Below are positions 47,774-56,481 of a stretch of DNA of 64,000 bases, piece by piece. The notes beneath the pieces were generated by a model. The model was not told the DNA's origin. It was given only the letters and a program-made list of their open reading frames with translations, and did no database searches. The DNA is from Vibrio sp. HB236076 (GTDB lineage Bacteria > Pseudomonadota > Gammaproteobacteria > Enterobacterales > Vibrionaceae): assembly GCF_040957575.1 (NCBI RefSeq), contig NZ_CP162601.1, positions 1,116,001 through 1,180,000 of the forward strand, written 5' to 3'. The position numbers were made by a program, and so were the translations under genes. How positions within the stretch are numbered: position 1 is the stretch's first letter; each line of letters starts with the position of its first letter.

Positions 47774-48574
47774 TCACTGAGAAGAGTGGGTAAGCGCTTC
47801 GCCTAACAAGCCAAAATACTCTTGTAAGGCTTGATGAATGATGACTCGATGCGCTTGATCGGGATAAATGTGACCTTGTTTGGCTTCGGTTGTGCCCGAC
47901 ACCAAGTAAGCGTTGTTGATGTCCGAGCAAGATTCAACGGCGGCTTCAAACGCCCTTGCCATCATCTCGGTCGGTCGAGAAAAGTAATCACATTGCATAG
48001 CTTGGTCGGCAGAGACGCTGCGCGCGACATAATCGTGTCTATCTTGGCCATCTTGGCTTAACAATGTGGCATCAAAAATGCGCACCAGTCTTTGATTGAG
48101 TGGGTGAGGCCTGAGTGGCGCGTGATGTAACCAACAGTCGCTGGCAAAGACTATTTTTTTCTGAGGGCCTGAACGCTTGCCAATGGCAAAGGCTTTTTCG
48201 GCGATATAGTGATCAAACGCGTGCCAAAATTCGTGAGCAAGTGCCCCAGCGCCGGCATTCTTGGCCAGCGCTAACTCTCGCTGGTTAGGCGCGTAGTGCG
48301 CTTGTACGCCAGGTTGCCCACCGGTGCCAAACGCCAATCCCAGTGTGCCACGAAGGCCAATCGCGTGGGGAGGCAGTGCCAATAAGTAAGCCAAATCAGC
48401 CAAAGAGTCAAAAATCAAATTTGCGGCCAATTGCTTTTCTTCACGGGTGACCCACTTACCCACTCGAATGCTCCCCAAACCAAAGGTGTGTTTGATGTCC
48501 AAAAAAGAGACGGGATCACCGTGGCGGTAATCGGGCCCGCGACGAGTGTGATATTTAAATCGTGTCAGTTGCAA
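47774..48574 (-). CDS. CLCA_X family protein, putative zinc metalloprotein
   Basis: The 266-residue protein contains HEFWHAFDH near residue 114, an HExxH motif (HEFWH) with a further downstream histidine. This is the metal-binding pattern of gluzincin/metzincin-type peptidases. The conserved family features GPDYRHGDP, FGLGSIRVGKWV and YFSRPTEMMARAFEA are present. The last of these, which contains TEMMARAFE, could provide the third metal-binding Glu. No signal peptide is seen, so it should act in the cytosol. No activity has been shown for the family as far as I know. Confidence 0.8.
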   Translation of the reverse strand: MQLTRFKYHTRRGPDYRHGDPVSFLDIKHTFGLGSIRVGKWVTREEKQLAANLIFDSLADLAYLLALPPHAIGLRGTLGLAFGTGGQPGVQAHYAPNQRELALAKNAGAGALAHEFWHAFDHYIAEKAFAIGKRSGPQKKIVFASDCWLHHAPLRPHPLNQRLVRIFDATLLSQDGQDRHDYVARSVSADQAMQCDYFSRPTEMMARAFEAAVESCSDINNAYLVSGTTEAKQGHIYPDQAHRVIIHQALQEYFGLLGEALTHSSQ

Positions 48575-48851
48575 ATTGTGCCTTTACGCGCTGAGTTGAG
48601 TCGGTTCGATGTGAACTTTATTTCGCCATTATAGCGGATCTTGTGCTGTGATTTCACTGTAGTGACAGAGCCATGTGCTTAGCCATATTGGGTAAGATCG
48701 CATTAATTTACCCAAGTGATATAAAATTGATTTAATTTAAAGTATAAATGCTAGTGTGGATATAACTCAGCGGTAGAATAAAAATAAACCGCCAAGTCGT
48801 GCCCGTTTATTGTCAATAATCAGCAAAAAATCATCAAAGGATAAAAATGCG

Positions 48852-49205
48852 ATGGAAAATACCGACCAAGTTGAATTAAGTCAACGTGATTTAAGTTTAC
48901 GTACCCATGCTATTGCGGTGTATATCATCATGTTAGCGGGCATGTTGTTATCGGGAGGGCTGATCTCCATCGCCGGCTTAATTTGGGCTTATGTGAAGCG
49001 TTCTGATGCAGAAGGCAGTATTTATTTTAGTCACTTTAGTAATGCCATCCGCACCTTTTGGATCAGTGTTTTGCTGGTGATCATCGGAATTGTGACCTTT
49101 TTCCTTGGCATTGGTTGGATTATTGCCATCGTTGCCGCGGTGTACAGTTTATTTAAATACATCAAGGGGCTAATTCGCGTTATCGACAATAAAGTCTTTG
49201 ATTAA
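48852..49205 (+). CDS. DUF4870-like small membrane protein
   Basis: The 117-residue protein has three to four hydrophobic helices (IAVYIIMLAGMLLSGGLISIAGL split in two, ISVLLVIIGIVTFFLGIG, IIAIVAAVYSLF) with the family-like WAYVKRSDAEGSIYFSHF loop. It resembles Tic20/DUF4870 proteins common in vibrios. The ATG at 48852 is in the frame that carries the helices. Function is unknown. Confidence 0.78.
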   Translation: MENTDQVELSQRDLSLRTHAIAVYIIMLAGMLLSGGLISIAGLIWAYVKRSDAEGSIYFSHFSNAIRTFWISVLLVIIGIVTFFLGIGWIIAIVAAVYSLFKYIKGLIRVIDNKVFD

Positions 49206-49402
49206 TATTGTTTTTATCTCGTATTCATCACAAGACTTTTGGGTTAACCGACTTAGATCTGCACTAGAACGGTGCGAAAGGTGTATTGTTGTGATGAATA
49301 TCAAATAAAAAAGGGGAATTAGGGCTATGCTATTGGCCTGATTTGTTTGTTAACTTACTGTTTCTTAAAGTTTTAAGTGTCACTTTCGCTTATCATGTAA
49401 TT

Positions 49403-49418
49403 TGGAACAGATATTGCT
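49403..49418 (+). promoter_or_regulatory. Sigma-54 promoter upstream of eutB
   Basis: TGGAACAGATATTGCT matches TGGCACnnnnnTTGCW with a single mismatch and exactly 10 bases between the GG and GC doublets. It lies 75 bases before the eutB start codon. Sigma-54 control fits the enhancer-binding regulators of ethanolamine use in Pseudomonas. The rest of 49206-49493 shows no other feature. Confidence 0.7.
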
Positions 49419-49493
49419 CTTTAACGGTTAAAGAAAGTTGTACAGATCGGAAAAGACTTCTGAGTCTGTTTTTCGCCGTTAAAGAGGATATCC

Positions 49494-50906
49494 ATGACCG
49501 CCAGTTTTCGTCATCAGCACGGATCGCAGATCTATACCTTCCACTCCTTAGCCGAACTCATGGCAAAGGCGACACCAGAGCGCTCTGGCGATATGCTAGC
49601 TGGCGTGAGCGCAGAGTCTGCTGCCGAGCGTGTCGTCGCACAAATGACGTTGGCCGATGTGCCACTAAACACTTTTCTCAATGAAAGTGTGATTCCTTAT
49701 GAAAGTGATGAGATCACGCGCTTGATTATTGACAGCCATGATCGCCAAGCCTTTGCCCCTATTGCCCATTTAACTGTCGGCGACTTTCGCAATTGGCTAT
49801 TGAGTGAGCAAGCCGATAGCAATATGTTGCAAAAAATTCGCGCCGGGGTCACCCCTGAAATGGCAGCGGCAGTCAGTAAAATCATGCGCAATCAAGATTT
49901 AATTGCCGTGGCGAAAAAATGCCAAGTAACAACCGCTTTTCGCAACACCATAGGTTTGCCGCAGCGTTTGTCGACCCGTTTGCAACCCAATCATCCCACC
50001 GATTCTTTAAATGGGATTGCTGCCACTATTTTCGATGGTTTGATGTACGGCAATGGGGACGCTGTGATTGGCATCAATCCTGCGACCGATAACGTGCCAC
50101 AAGCCATTAAGTTGATGCAATTAATGGACGACGTTATTTCTCATTATCAGATCCCGACGCAGTCCTGTGTACTCACTCATGTGACCAATACCATTGAGGC
50201 CATCAACCTAGGTGCGCCCGTGGATTTGGTGTTTCAGTCGATTGGTGGCACACAGGGAACCAATGACAGTTTTGGCGTTGATTTAGCCGTGCTAAAGGAA
50301 GCAAACGAAGCCGCACTTTCACTCAAGCGCGGCAGTGTCGGCAATAATGTGATGTATTTTGAGACCGGACAAGGCACAGCTTTGTCGGCCAATGCCTATC
50401 ATGGGGTCGACCAACAAACCTGTGAGGCGAGGGCGTATGCTGTGGCTCGGCAGTTTGATCCGTTACTGGTCAATACCGTGGTGGGGTTTATCGGCCCTGA
50501 GTACCTATTCGACGGCAAGCAAATCATTCGGGCGGGGCTTGAGGATCACTTTTGCGGCAAATTACTCGGTTTGCCGATGGGTTGTGATATTTGTTACACC
50601 AATCACGCTTACGCCGATCAAAACGATATGGACAACTTACTCACCTTGCTCGGTGTTGCGGAATGCTCGTTTATTATGGGTATTCCGGGTTCGGATGACA
50701 TCATGCTCAACTATCAAACCACCTCGTTTCACGATGCTTTGTACGCACGCAAAGTGCTGGGCTTAAAGCCCGCGCCAGAGTTTGAACGTTGGCTTTTACA
50801 GATGGGAATTTTTGATGATGTCGAGCAGGTGCGCTTAACTAAGCGTCTTGACGGCTCGTTTGCTAAGACTCTGGAAAAACTCAACCGAGGGACGGCGCAT
50901 GGCTAA
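49494..50906 (+). CDS. eutB: Ethanolamine ammonia-lyase, large subunit
   Basis: The 470-residue protein is the catalytic TIM-barrel subunit. It contains RLQPNHPTDSLNGIAA, DGLMYGNGDAVIGINPATD, YFETGQGTALSANA and MGCDICYTNHA, all EutB blocks near the adenosylcobalamin and substrate sites. With EutC it splits ethanolamine into acetaldehyde and ammonia through a radical mechanism. It is slightly longer than the enteric enzyme (453). It overlaps eutC by eight bases. Confidence 0.96.
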   Translation: MTASFRHQHGSQIYTFHSLAELMAKATPERSGDMLAGVSAESAAERVVAQMTLADVPLNTFLNESVIPYESDEITRLIIDSHDRQAFAPIAHLTVGDFRNWLLSEQADSNMLQKIRAGVTPEMAAAVSKIMRNQDLIAVAKKCQVTTAFRNTIGLPQRLSTRLQPNHPTDSLNGIAATIFDGLMYGNGDAVIGINPATDNVPQAIKLMQLMDDVISHYQIPTQSCVLTHVTNTIEAINLGAPVDLVFQSIGGTQGTNDSFGVDLAVLKEANEAALSLKRGSVGNNVMYFETGQGTALSANAYHGVDQQTCEARAYAVARQFDPLLVNTVVGFIGPEYLFDGKQIIRAGLEDHFCGKLLGLPMGCDICYTNHAYADQNDMDNLLTLLGVAECSFIMGIPGSDDIMLNYQTTSFHDALYARKVLGLKPAPEFERWLLQMGIFDDVEQVRLTKRLDGSFAKTLEKLNRGTAHG

Positions 50907-51792
50907 ATCGACACCGTCTCAACCGAACTCGTATGAGGTTGCTGAGAGCTCAGACACCGTGGTTGACAACCCTTGGCAATCGTTGCGTGATTTTACCTCG
51001 GCGCGCATTGCATTAGGGCGTTGTGGTAATAGTATACCGACCAAACAGTTACTCGCTTTTCAGCTCGATCACGCTCAAGCAATGGATGCCGTTCATTGCC
51101 CATTAGACGATGGAAAATTACTCGATGCCTTACTTCAAGATCCGGTGATTGCGAATGCGACCCTATCTGAGCCCTTGGTGGTTGAGAGCCGAGTCACCGA
51201 CCGGCTGATGTATCTGCAACGTCCCGATTTAGGTCGTCAATTAAATGAGGCGAGTTGGCAGCAATTAACGCAAGTTGCAGCGCAATACCGCCGCAGTCCG
51301 GATTTAGCGATAGTGATCGCCGATGGTTTATCGTCGGTCGCCATCGCTGACCACGCCTTGCCTTTTCTTCAGCGTTTGATTCAAACACTGACCACCGATC
51401 AAACTACGCCTTGGCAGTTAGCACCGATTACGATAGTTAAGCAAGGTCGAGTGGCGGTTGGCGATGACGTGGCGGAGTGCTTGAAGGCCAAAATGGTGTT
51501 GGTTTTAATCGGTGAGCGTCCGGGCTTAAGCTCGCCCGACAGCATGGGGTTGTATCTCACGTGGGGAGCGAAACGCGGGTTTAAAGACTCACAACGCAAC
51601 TGTATTTCCAATATTCGCCCGGAGGGCCTCAACTATGATGATGCTTGTCAGCGTGCCATGTACTTATTGCTAGAGGCGCGCAAATTGAGTCTGTCGGGGA
51701 TCCATCTGAAAGACCGGTCAGTGATGAGTGAGGAGAGCGAAAGCCATCTTGACGATAAAGAAAAGGGTAATTTTTTAATTTCACCACAGTAA
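50899..51792 (+). CDS. eutC: Ethanolamine ammonia-lyase, small subunit
   Basis: The 297-residue EutC has the conserved TSARIALGRCGNSIPT block near residue 33, a HAQAMDAVH helix, ERPGLSSPDSMGLYLTW and an NCISNIRPEGL segment near the C-terminus, which bind the lower face of the B12 cofactor. The ATG at 50899 overlaps the eutB stop (ATGGCTAA), so the subunits are made in equal amounts. An N-terminal polar lead of about 25 residues and a hydrophilic tail are somewhat longer than usual. Confidence 0.95.
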   Translation: MAKSTPSQPNSYEVAESSDTVVDNPWQSLRDFTSARIALGRCGNSIPTKQLLAFQLDHAQAMDAVHCPLDDGKLLDALLQDPVIANATLSEPLVVESRVTDRLMYLQRPDLGRQLNEASWQQLTQVAAQYRRSPDLAIVIADGLSSVAIADHALPFLQRLIQTLTTDQTTPWQLAPITIVKQGRVAVGDDVAECLKAKMVLVLIGERPGLSSPDSMGLYLTWGAKRGFKDSQRNCISNIRPEGLNYDDACQRAMYLLLEARKLSLSGIHLKDRSVMSEESESHLDDKEKGNFLISPQ

Positions 51793-51803
51793 AAGGATTT
51801 ACT

Positions 51804-53204
51804 ATGTCGACACACAATGAATATTTGGCTAAGCGCCAACTGAAAAGAGGCACCGCCGGCTGGCTATTGTTAGCTGGGCTGGGCGTGTCCTATGTGATCT
51901 CTGGCGATTTTGCCGGGTGGAACTTTGGTATTGGGCAAGCTGGCTGGGGCGGTTTTATTTTAGCGGCCATTGCGATGGCAGTGATGTACTTTACCTTGGT
52001 TTTATCGCTGGCTGAAATGTCGGCGGCGATCCCTGCCGCGGGAGGGGGTTATAGCTTTGCTCGTCAGGCTATGGGGCCAACAGGTGGCTTTATGACAGGC
52101 CTTGCAGTGTTGATTGAATACGCTCTGGCTCCGGCGGCGATCGTGATTTTTATCGGTTCGGCGGTCAATGAATTACTCGGCCTCGATGGGCCTTTGGTGT
52201 ACGCGATTTTCTATGCTGCTTTTATCGCTATCCATCTTGCTGGCGTGGGCGAAGCGCTCAAAGTGATGATGGTGATCAGCGCACTTGCGGTATTGGCCAT
52301 TATTGTCACGGCCGTGGCATTAGTGGGCGATTTTGACAGTCAGAACCTCTTTGATATTGCCCCGGCTACGTCACAAGCGAGTGAATTCTTGCCTTTTGGT
52401 TGGTATGGGGTTTGGGCGGCGTTGCCTTTTGCGATGTGGCTGTTTTTGGCCGTAGAAGGCGTCCCTCTGGCGGCGGAAGAAGCGAAAAATCCAGCTCAAG
52501 ATGTGCCGAAAGGCATTATCGGCGCCATGGTGTTTTTGTTGGTGACCGCCGTTCTTGTGGTGTTTTTGCTCGCTGGCGCAGTGGGTTCCTCAGTGATTGG
52601 CGACAGTGCAGTTCCCTTAGTTGATGCACTCAAACTGACTGGCAGTCCTACCTTAGCAACCATGGTTAACGTCTTGGGGTTAGCAGGCTTAATTGCGTCG
52701 TTTTTCTCCATTATCTACGGTTATAGTCGCTTGGTGTTTGCCTTGTCTCGCGCTGGCTATTTACCGCAAAGCCTATCATTGACCAATGAGAAAAAGGTGC
52801 CGGCTCGCGCTTTAATTGTGCCAGGGGTTTTTGGCTTCTTGGTGTCGTTAACTGGAGAAGGGGATTTGATTTTGGCGATGGCTGTGGTCGGTGCGACGGT
52901 CTCTTACGCGTTAATGTCACTCAGTCATATTTTATTGCGCGTTCGCCAACCTGATTTGCCACGTCCTTACAAAACGCCCGGCGGTGTATTGACTTCTGGC
53001 GTATCCTTGGCGTTGTCTTTGATTGCACTAACCGGCGTATATGCCTTTGACCCTTCAGCCTTTTTCATGACATTGGGGCTCTTTATCATTGGTGGGGCTT
53101 ACTATGCACTTTATAGCCGTAACAAGTTAGTGGCTCAATCGGCAGAGGAGGAGTTTGCCATGTTAAGTGCTGCTGAGCAGGATCTCGAGGCCAAAGCGAG
53201 TTAA
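51804..53204 (+). CDS. eat: Ethanolamine permease (APC superfamily)
   Basis: The 466-residue permease has about 12 helices. Its early segment VSYVISGDFAGWNFGIGQAGW matches ethanolamine transporters of the amino acid-polyamine-organocation superfamily. It starts 11 bases after the eutC stop behind AAAGGA and would import the lyase substrate. A terminator follows at 53246-53270, closing a three-gene operon. Confidence 0.92.
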   Translation: MSTHNEYLAKRQLKRGTAGWLLLAGLGVSYVISGDFAGWNFGIGQAGWGGFILAAIAMAVMYFTLVLSLAEMSAAIPAAGGGYSFARQAMGPTGGFMTGLAVLIEYALAPAAIVIFIGSAVNELLGLDGPLVYAIFYAAFIAIHLAGVGEALKVMMVISALAVLAIIVTAVALVGDFDSQNLFDIAPATSQASEFLPFGWYGVWAALPFAMWLFLAVEGVPLAAEEAKNPAQDVPKGIIGAMVFLLVTAVLVVFLLAGAVGSSVIGDSAVPLVDALKLTGSPTLATMVNVLGLAGLIASFFSIIYGYSRLVFALSRAGYLPQSLSLTNEKKVPARALIVPGVFGFLVSLTGEGDLILAMAVVGATVSYALMSLSHILLRVRQPDLPRPYKTPGGVLTSGVSLALSLIALTGVYAFDPSAFFMTLGLFIIGGAYYALYSRNKLVAQSAEEEFAMLSAAEQDLEAKAS

Positions 53205-53245
53205 GGCTATTTGTTTGGCTGTTTACCGGCCAGACACTTTTTAAG

Positions 53246-53270
53246 GCCGCAATCAATGCGGCTTTTTTTT
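53246..53270 (+). terminator. Terminator of the ethanolamine operon
   Basis: GCCGCA and TGCGGC form a 6-bp GC-rich stem with a 5-base loop, followed by eight T. Confidence 0.88.
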
Positions 53271-53358
53271 CTCTGATTTCGGTGTTAAAAGCCATTGTTT
53301 GATATAATGTCTGTCGTGTGATTTTTTGCTCTACAGCAACAGTTAAACAAGGAATATC

Positions 53359-53994
53359 ATGAAATTATATATTTATGAGCATTGTCCATTTTGTGCTCGA
53401 GTTGCGTTTGTCGCCAATGCATTGAATCTAGATCTTGAATACCAAGTCGTCGATTACGCTGATGCCAACACCTTGATTGACTTAATTGGCAAAAAAATGG
53501 TGCCAGTGTTAGAAAAAGACGATGGCACAGTGATGGCAGAAAGTTTGGACATTATTGCTTTGTTTATCGAGCAAGCGGGTCTGGATACCACACATCAACC
53601 CAGTGAGGCGGTGCTGGCTTTTCAACAACAGGCCTTTCCTTTAGTACAAGGTATTGGTTACCCAAGATACACCCGTCTGGGGCTAAAAGAATACCCGACT
53701 CAAGCCAGTCACGAGGCGTGGCGAGCGAAAAAAGAAACCCCAGAACTGAATTTTGAGCGTCTTTTGGCAGAGACGGACCACTTAGTCTCTCAGGTAAACG
53801 AGCGATTGGTGTCTGCACAGCAGTTATTGGAAATCGAACAGGGGCAATCAGCACTGAGCTTAGTCGATCAAGCGGTGATGTTTTCATTATTGCGAGTGTT
53901 TTACGCCGAATCGAGTATTGAGTGGCCTGAAGACTTGCAGCAATGGATGGAAAAGAACGCGGCGAAAGAAGGGGCAACCTTATTGCGAGCCTAG
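53359..53994 (+). CDS. grxB: Glutaredoxin 2, second copy
   Basis: The 211-residue protein has CPFC at residues 9-12 and the GST-like helical second domain. It matches the copy at 5422-6054 closely in the active-site half, sharing EYQVVDYADA and MAESLDII/M. It diverges more in the last third. Here it is a single-gene unit, between the ethanolamine terminator and a convergent VOC gene. Two GrxB copies in one genome are unusual. Confidence 0.93.
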   Translation: MKLYIYEHCPFCARVAFVANALNLDLEYQVVDYADANTLIDLIGKKMVPVLEKDDGTVMAESLDIIALFIEQAGLDTTHQPSEAVLAFQQQAFPLVQGIGYPRYTRLGLKEYPTQASHEAWRAKKETPELNFERLLAETDHLVSQVNERLVSAQQLLEIEQGQSALSLVDQAVMFSLLRVFYAESSIEWPEDLQQWMEKNAAKEGATLLRA

Positions 53995-54040
53995 TTCCGT
54001 TGTTACTTCATGGCCAATGGGTTACGAAGAAGCAGACATA

Positions 54041-54069
54041 AAAAAAGATGGCCGAGGCCATCTTTTTTT
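54041..54069. terminator. Bidirectional terminator between grxB and the VOC gene
   Basis: AAAAAAGATGGC pairs with GCCATCTTTTTT around a CGAG loop; runs of A and T flank the stem on both sides. Confidence 0.88.
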
Positions 54070-54087
54070 GCGATCTTATTGCGATGC

Positions 54088-54573
54088 TTATTCGTACTCA
54101 GTCGCGTAAGTTTCTTCGTACGTGTGAGAGTAAAGCTCAAACAAGTTGCCAAACGGGTCTTCTAGGTAAACCATTTTTGCAGGCTTGTTGTCATCTTCTG
54201 GGTGGTAACGCATGATGTCCATACGAACCTTACCGCCAAACTCTTCTGTGCGAGCAATCGCAGCTTCGAAGTCGTCAGTTTGTAAGCAGAAGTGGAAGAT
54301 ACCAATGCGTGAGAAGTCGACTTCATGGCGCTCTTGACGCTCTTTCATTTCGAACAACTCAACACCAATGCCGTCAGTCGTTACTAGGTGGGCAATGTTA
54401 AAGCCTTTAAATCCTTCACCGAACACGGCAATACACATACGGCCAATCGCGGTTTCTCTTTCTTCGATAACTTTAGTGTTATCCATCACAATGCTAAGGC
54501 CAAGGGCTTTGGTATAAAACTCTACCGCTTTATCCATGTCGCCAACCATAATACCAACGTGATTCATTTTCAT
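54088..54573 (-). CDS. VOC (glyoxalase/dioxygenase superfamily) protein
   Basis: The 161-residue protein shows paired beta-alpha-beta-beta-beta modules. MNHVGIMVGDMDKAVEFYTKALGL opens the first, FHFCLQTDDFEAAIAR the second, and DPFGNLFELYSH near the end supplies the metal-binding Glu. Candidate metal ligands are His5, Glu93-type and Glu at the end. Related proteins include glyoxalase I-like and epimerase enzymes; the substrate is not known. GGAG lies 6 bases before the ATG at 54573. Upstream, 54574-54936 contains no gene. Confidence 0.85.
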   Translation of the reverse strand: MKMNHVGIMVGDMDKAVEFYTKALGLSIVMDNTKVIEERETAIGRMCIAVFGEGFKGFNIAHLVTTDGIGVELFEMKERQERHEVDFSRIGIFHFCLQTDDFEAAIARTEEFGGKVRMDIMRYHPEDDNKPAKMVYLEDPFGNLFELYSHTYEETYATEYE

Positions 54574-54936
54574 AACTGTCTCCAAATAATGGGTTTTGAT
54601 TTGATGTGAAAGAGTATATGAATGATTATTGATGATTAAAAATTATGGTTTTTTATTGTTGTAATAATTTTTTGTTATCAAAGGTTGGGTTGAGCATTGG
54701 TATTTATAGGTTGTTGAAAGCGAAGATAAATGATCATGTTTACCGAGAACAATGCGCTCGGTATTCAAATAAAACCGGCAAAAATAACTCTTTGGTGATG
54801 TTCGTGATAAGGGAAAAGGCGGTGTTTGAGGCTTGGCGAAAATTGAGTGTTTGTCGCCGTTGTTTGGATGACTGACGTAAGGTACTTGAGTCAACTTCGG
54901 CATGGCGACGTGGAGGACAACGATGAGTGATTCAAT
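54574..54936. other. Gene-free stretch between VOC and Lrp genes
   Basis: These 363 bases contain only short frames with unlikely protein composition. The left part is AT-rich and should carry the VOC promoter. I see no repeat or RNA structure of note. Confidence 0.5.
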
Positions 54937-55392
54937 CTAAATATAGATAGGAAGACCTTTTGGGGTGTCGACTTGCCTCACCGATAAATGCGTGTGAATA
55001 TCTTTGACACTGGTGATTTTGTGCAGTTTGCGCGTGAAGGCTTCATAACCATTGAGGTGCGCGGTGACCACTTCCAATAAATAATCATAAGCGCCAGAAA
55101 CCACATGGGCTCTGATCACTTCTGGCATATTTGCCAATTCATCTTCAAAACTTTGAATCGATTTTTCTTGATGATTGTTCAAACTGACCTCGACAAAAAA
55201 GGTCATGGCAATGCCGACTCTCTCTTTGTTGACATTGGCTTGGTAATCATTGATGTATCCCTCGTCTTCTAAGCGCTTGAGACGCCTTGCGCAAGGAGAA
55301 GGCGATAAGCCGACTCGTTCAGATAACTCGGCGGTTGATAGGCGTCCTTCTTGTTGTAACACTTCAAGGATATGACGATCAATTCTGTCCAC
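54937..55392 (-). CDS. Lrp/AsnC-family regulator
   Basis: The 151-residue protein has a helix-turn-helix with EGRLSTAELSERVGLSPSPCARR and a RAM domain with VSGAYDYLLEVV. It is transcribed away from the DMT exporter and aminotransferase genes, 147 bases apart, and is their likely regulator. It is the third Lrp-type protein in the window. Confidence 0.93.
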   Translation of the reverse strand: MDRIDRHILEVLQQEGRLSTAELSERVGLSPSPCARRLKRLEDEGYINDYQANVNKERVGIAMTFFVEVSLNNHQEKSIQSFEDELANMPEVIRAHVVSGAYDYLLEVVTAHLNGYEAFTRKLHKITSVKDIHTHLSVRQVDTPKGLPIYI

Positions 55393-55539
55393 TTTATTTA
55401 CGCCTTTTTCAGTTAAAAATTGATGATAATTTAGTGGTTTCCGCTAATTAACCTTATACATCTTACTTTATTTGCCAATTAAAAGCGCTGTTTTTAGTCA
55501 ATAATTACATTCTACTTTCAACGTTAGGATGAAGCTGTT

Positions 55540-56481
55540 ATGAGTATAAGCCTTGAATATGGTGAAACTTCGGAAAAACACAAAGGCTTGTCACCAAAGA
55601 TAAAAGGCTACGGTGCCATGGTGTTGGTGCTGGTGATTTGGTCTGGGTTTGCTTTGACAGTTCGATCCATTACGAGCTCACCACTCACTATGGTTGATGT
55701 TGCTTTGATTCGGTTTTCGACGTCGTTATTGATTTTAGCGCCTTTTATTAAGACTCACTTTCGGGCTATTTGGGCTTTGAGGATCAGTGATTGGCTATTG
55801 ATTTTATTGGGGGGAGCGCCGTTTTTGTTCTTGGCGTCTATAGGGGCTAGCAGCACGCCAACGGCTTATGTTGGCAGTATTCTAGCGGGTACGCCTCCCT
55901 TATTGATCGCTATCTGCAGCTTTATTGTTTATCGAAAAAGGCCGACAGGACTACAACTGATGGCGTTGTTGTCTATTGCCATAGGTATCTTAGTGATGAT
56001 TGCAGGTGGGCATTCACATACTCAATTAAGTCATGGTGTGGTGGTATTACTCGGGGCTGCTTGGTTATGGGCGGGTTACACCTTTGGGCTAAAAAGAGTT
56101 GGGCTTCATCCGATTGCGGCGGCCATTGTTCTTGCTGCGTCTTCTTTAGTGGTGACGGGATGTGTTTTACTTTTTAATCTATCGCCCAGTCATTTAGGTG
56201 ATTTTTCTTTTCAACAGGCATTGCCTTATGGGATAGTTCAAGGTATTGGGGTTGGCGTGATCTCCACCATCAGTTTTTGTTATGCAGTACAGCAGTTAGG
56301 TTCTCAAATCGCGGCCACTTTCGGTGCTATGTCACCAGGGTTGACGGCACTGCTTGCCATGGTCTTTTTTAATGAGCCATTATCATTTTTGATGTTAGTG
56401 GGGATAGGATTAACCGCGGTTGGCGTGCTATTGACCAGCCGTGTTATCGATTTTTCACAGGGAGAAAATCATTCATGTTAG
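55540..56481 (+). CDS. EamA/DMT-family exporter
   Basis: The 313-residue protein has ten predicted helices in two EamA repeats (GAMVLVLVIWSGFALTVR opening the first, VVVLLGAAWLWAGYTFGLK the second). The family exports amino acids and related metabolites. Its last codons overlap the start of the aminotransferase (ATGTTAG), so the two are translationally coupled. Export and transamination of the same amino acid is a reasonable inference. Confidence 0.9.
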   Translation: MSISLEYGETSEKHKGLSPKIKGYGAMVLVLVIWSGFALTVRSITSSPLTMVDVALIRFSTSLLILAPFIKTHFRAIWALRISDWLLILLGGAPFLFLASIGASSTPTAYVGSILAGTPPLLIAICSFIVYRKRPTGLQLMALLSIAIGILVMIAGGHSHTQLSHGVVVLLGAAWLWAGYTFGLKRVGLHPIAAAIVLAASSLVVTGCVLLFNLSPSHLGDFSFQQALPYGIVQGIGVGVISTISFCYAVQQLGSQIAATFGAMSPGLTALLAMVFFNEPLSFLMLVGIGLTAVGVLLTSRVIDFSQGENHSC

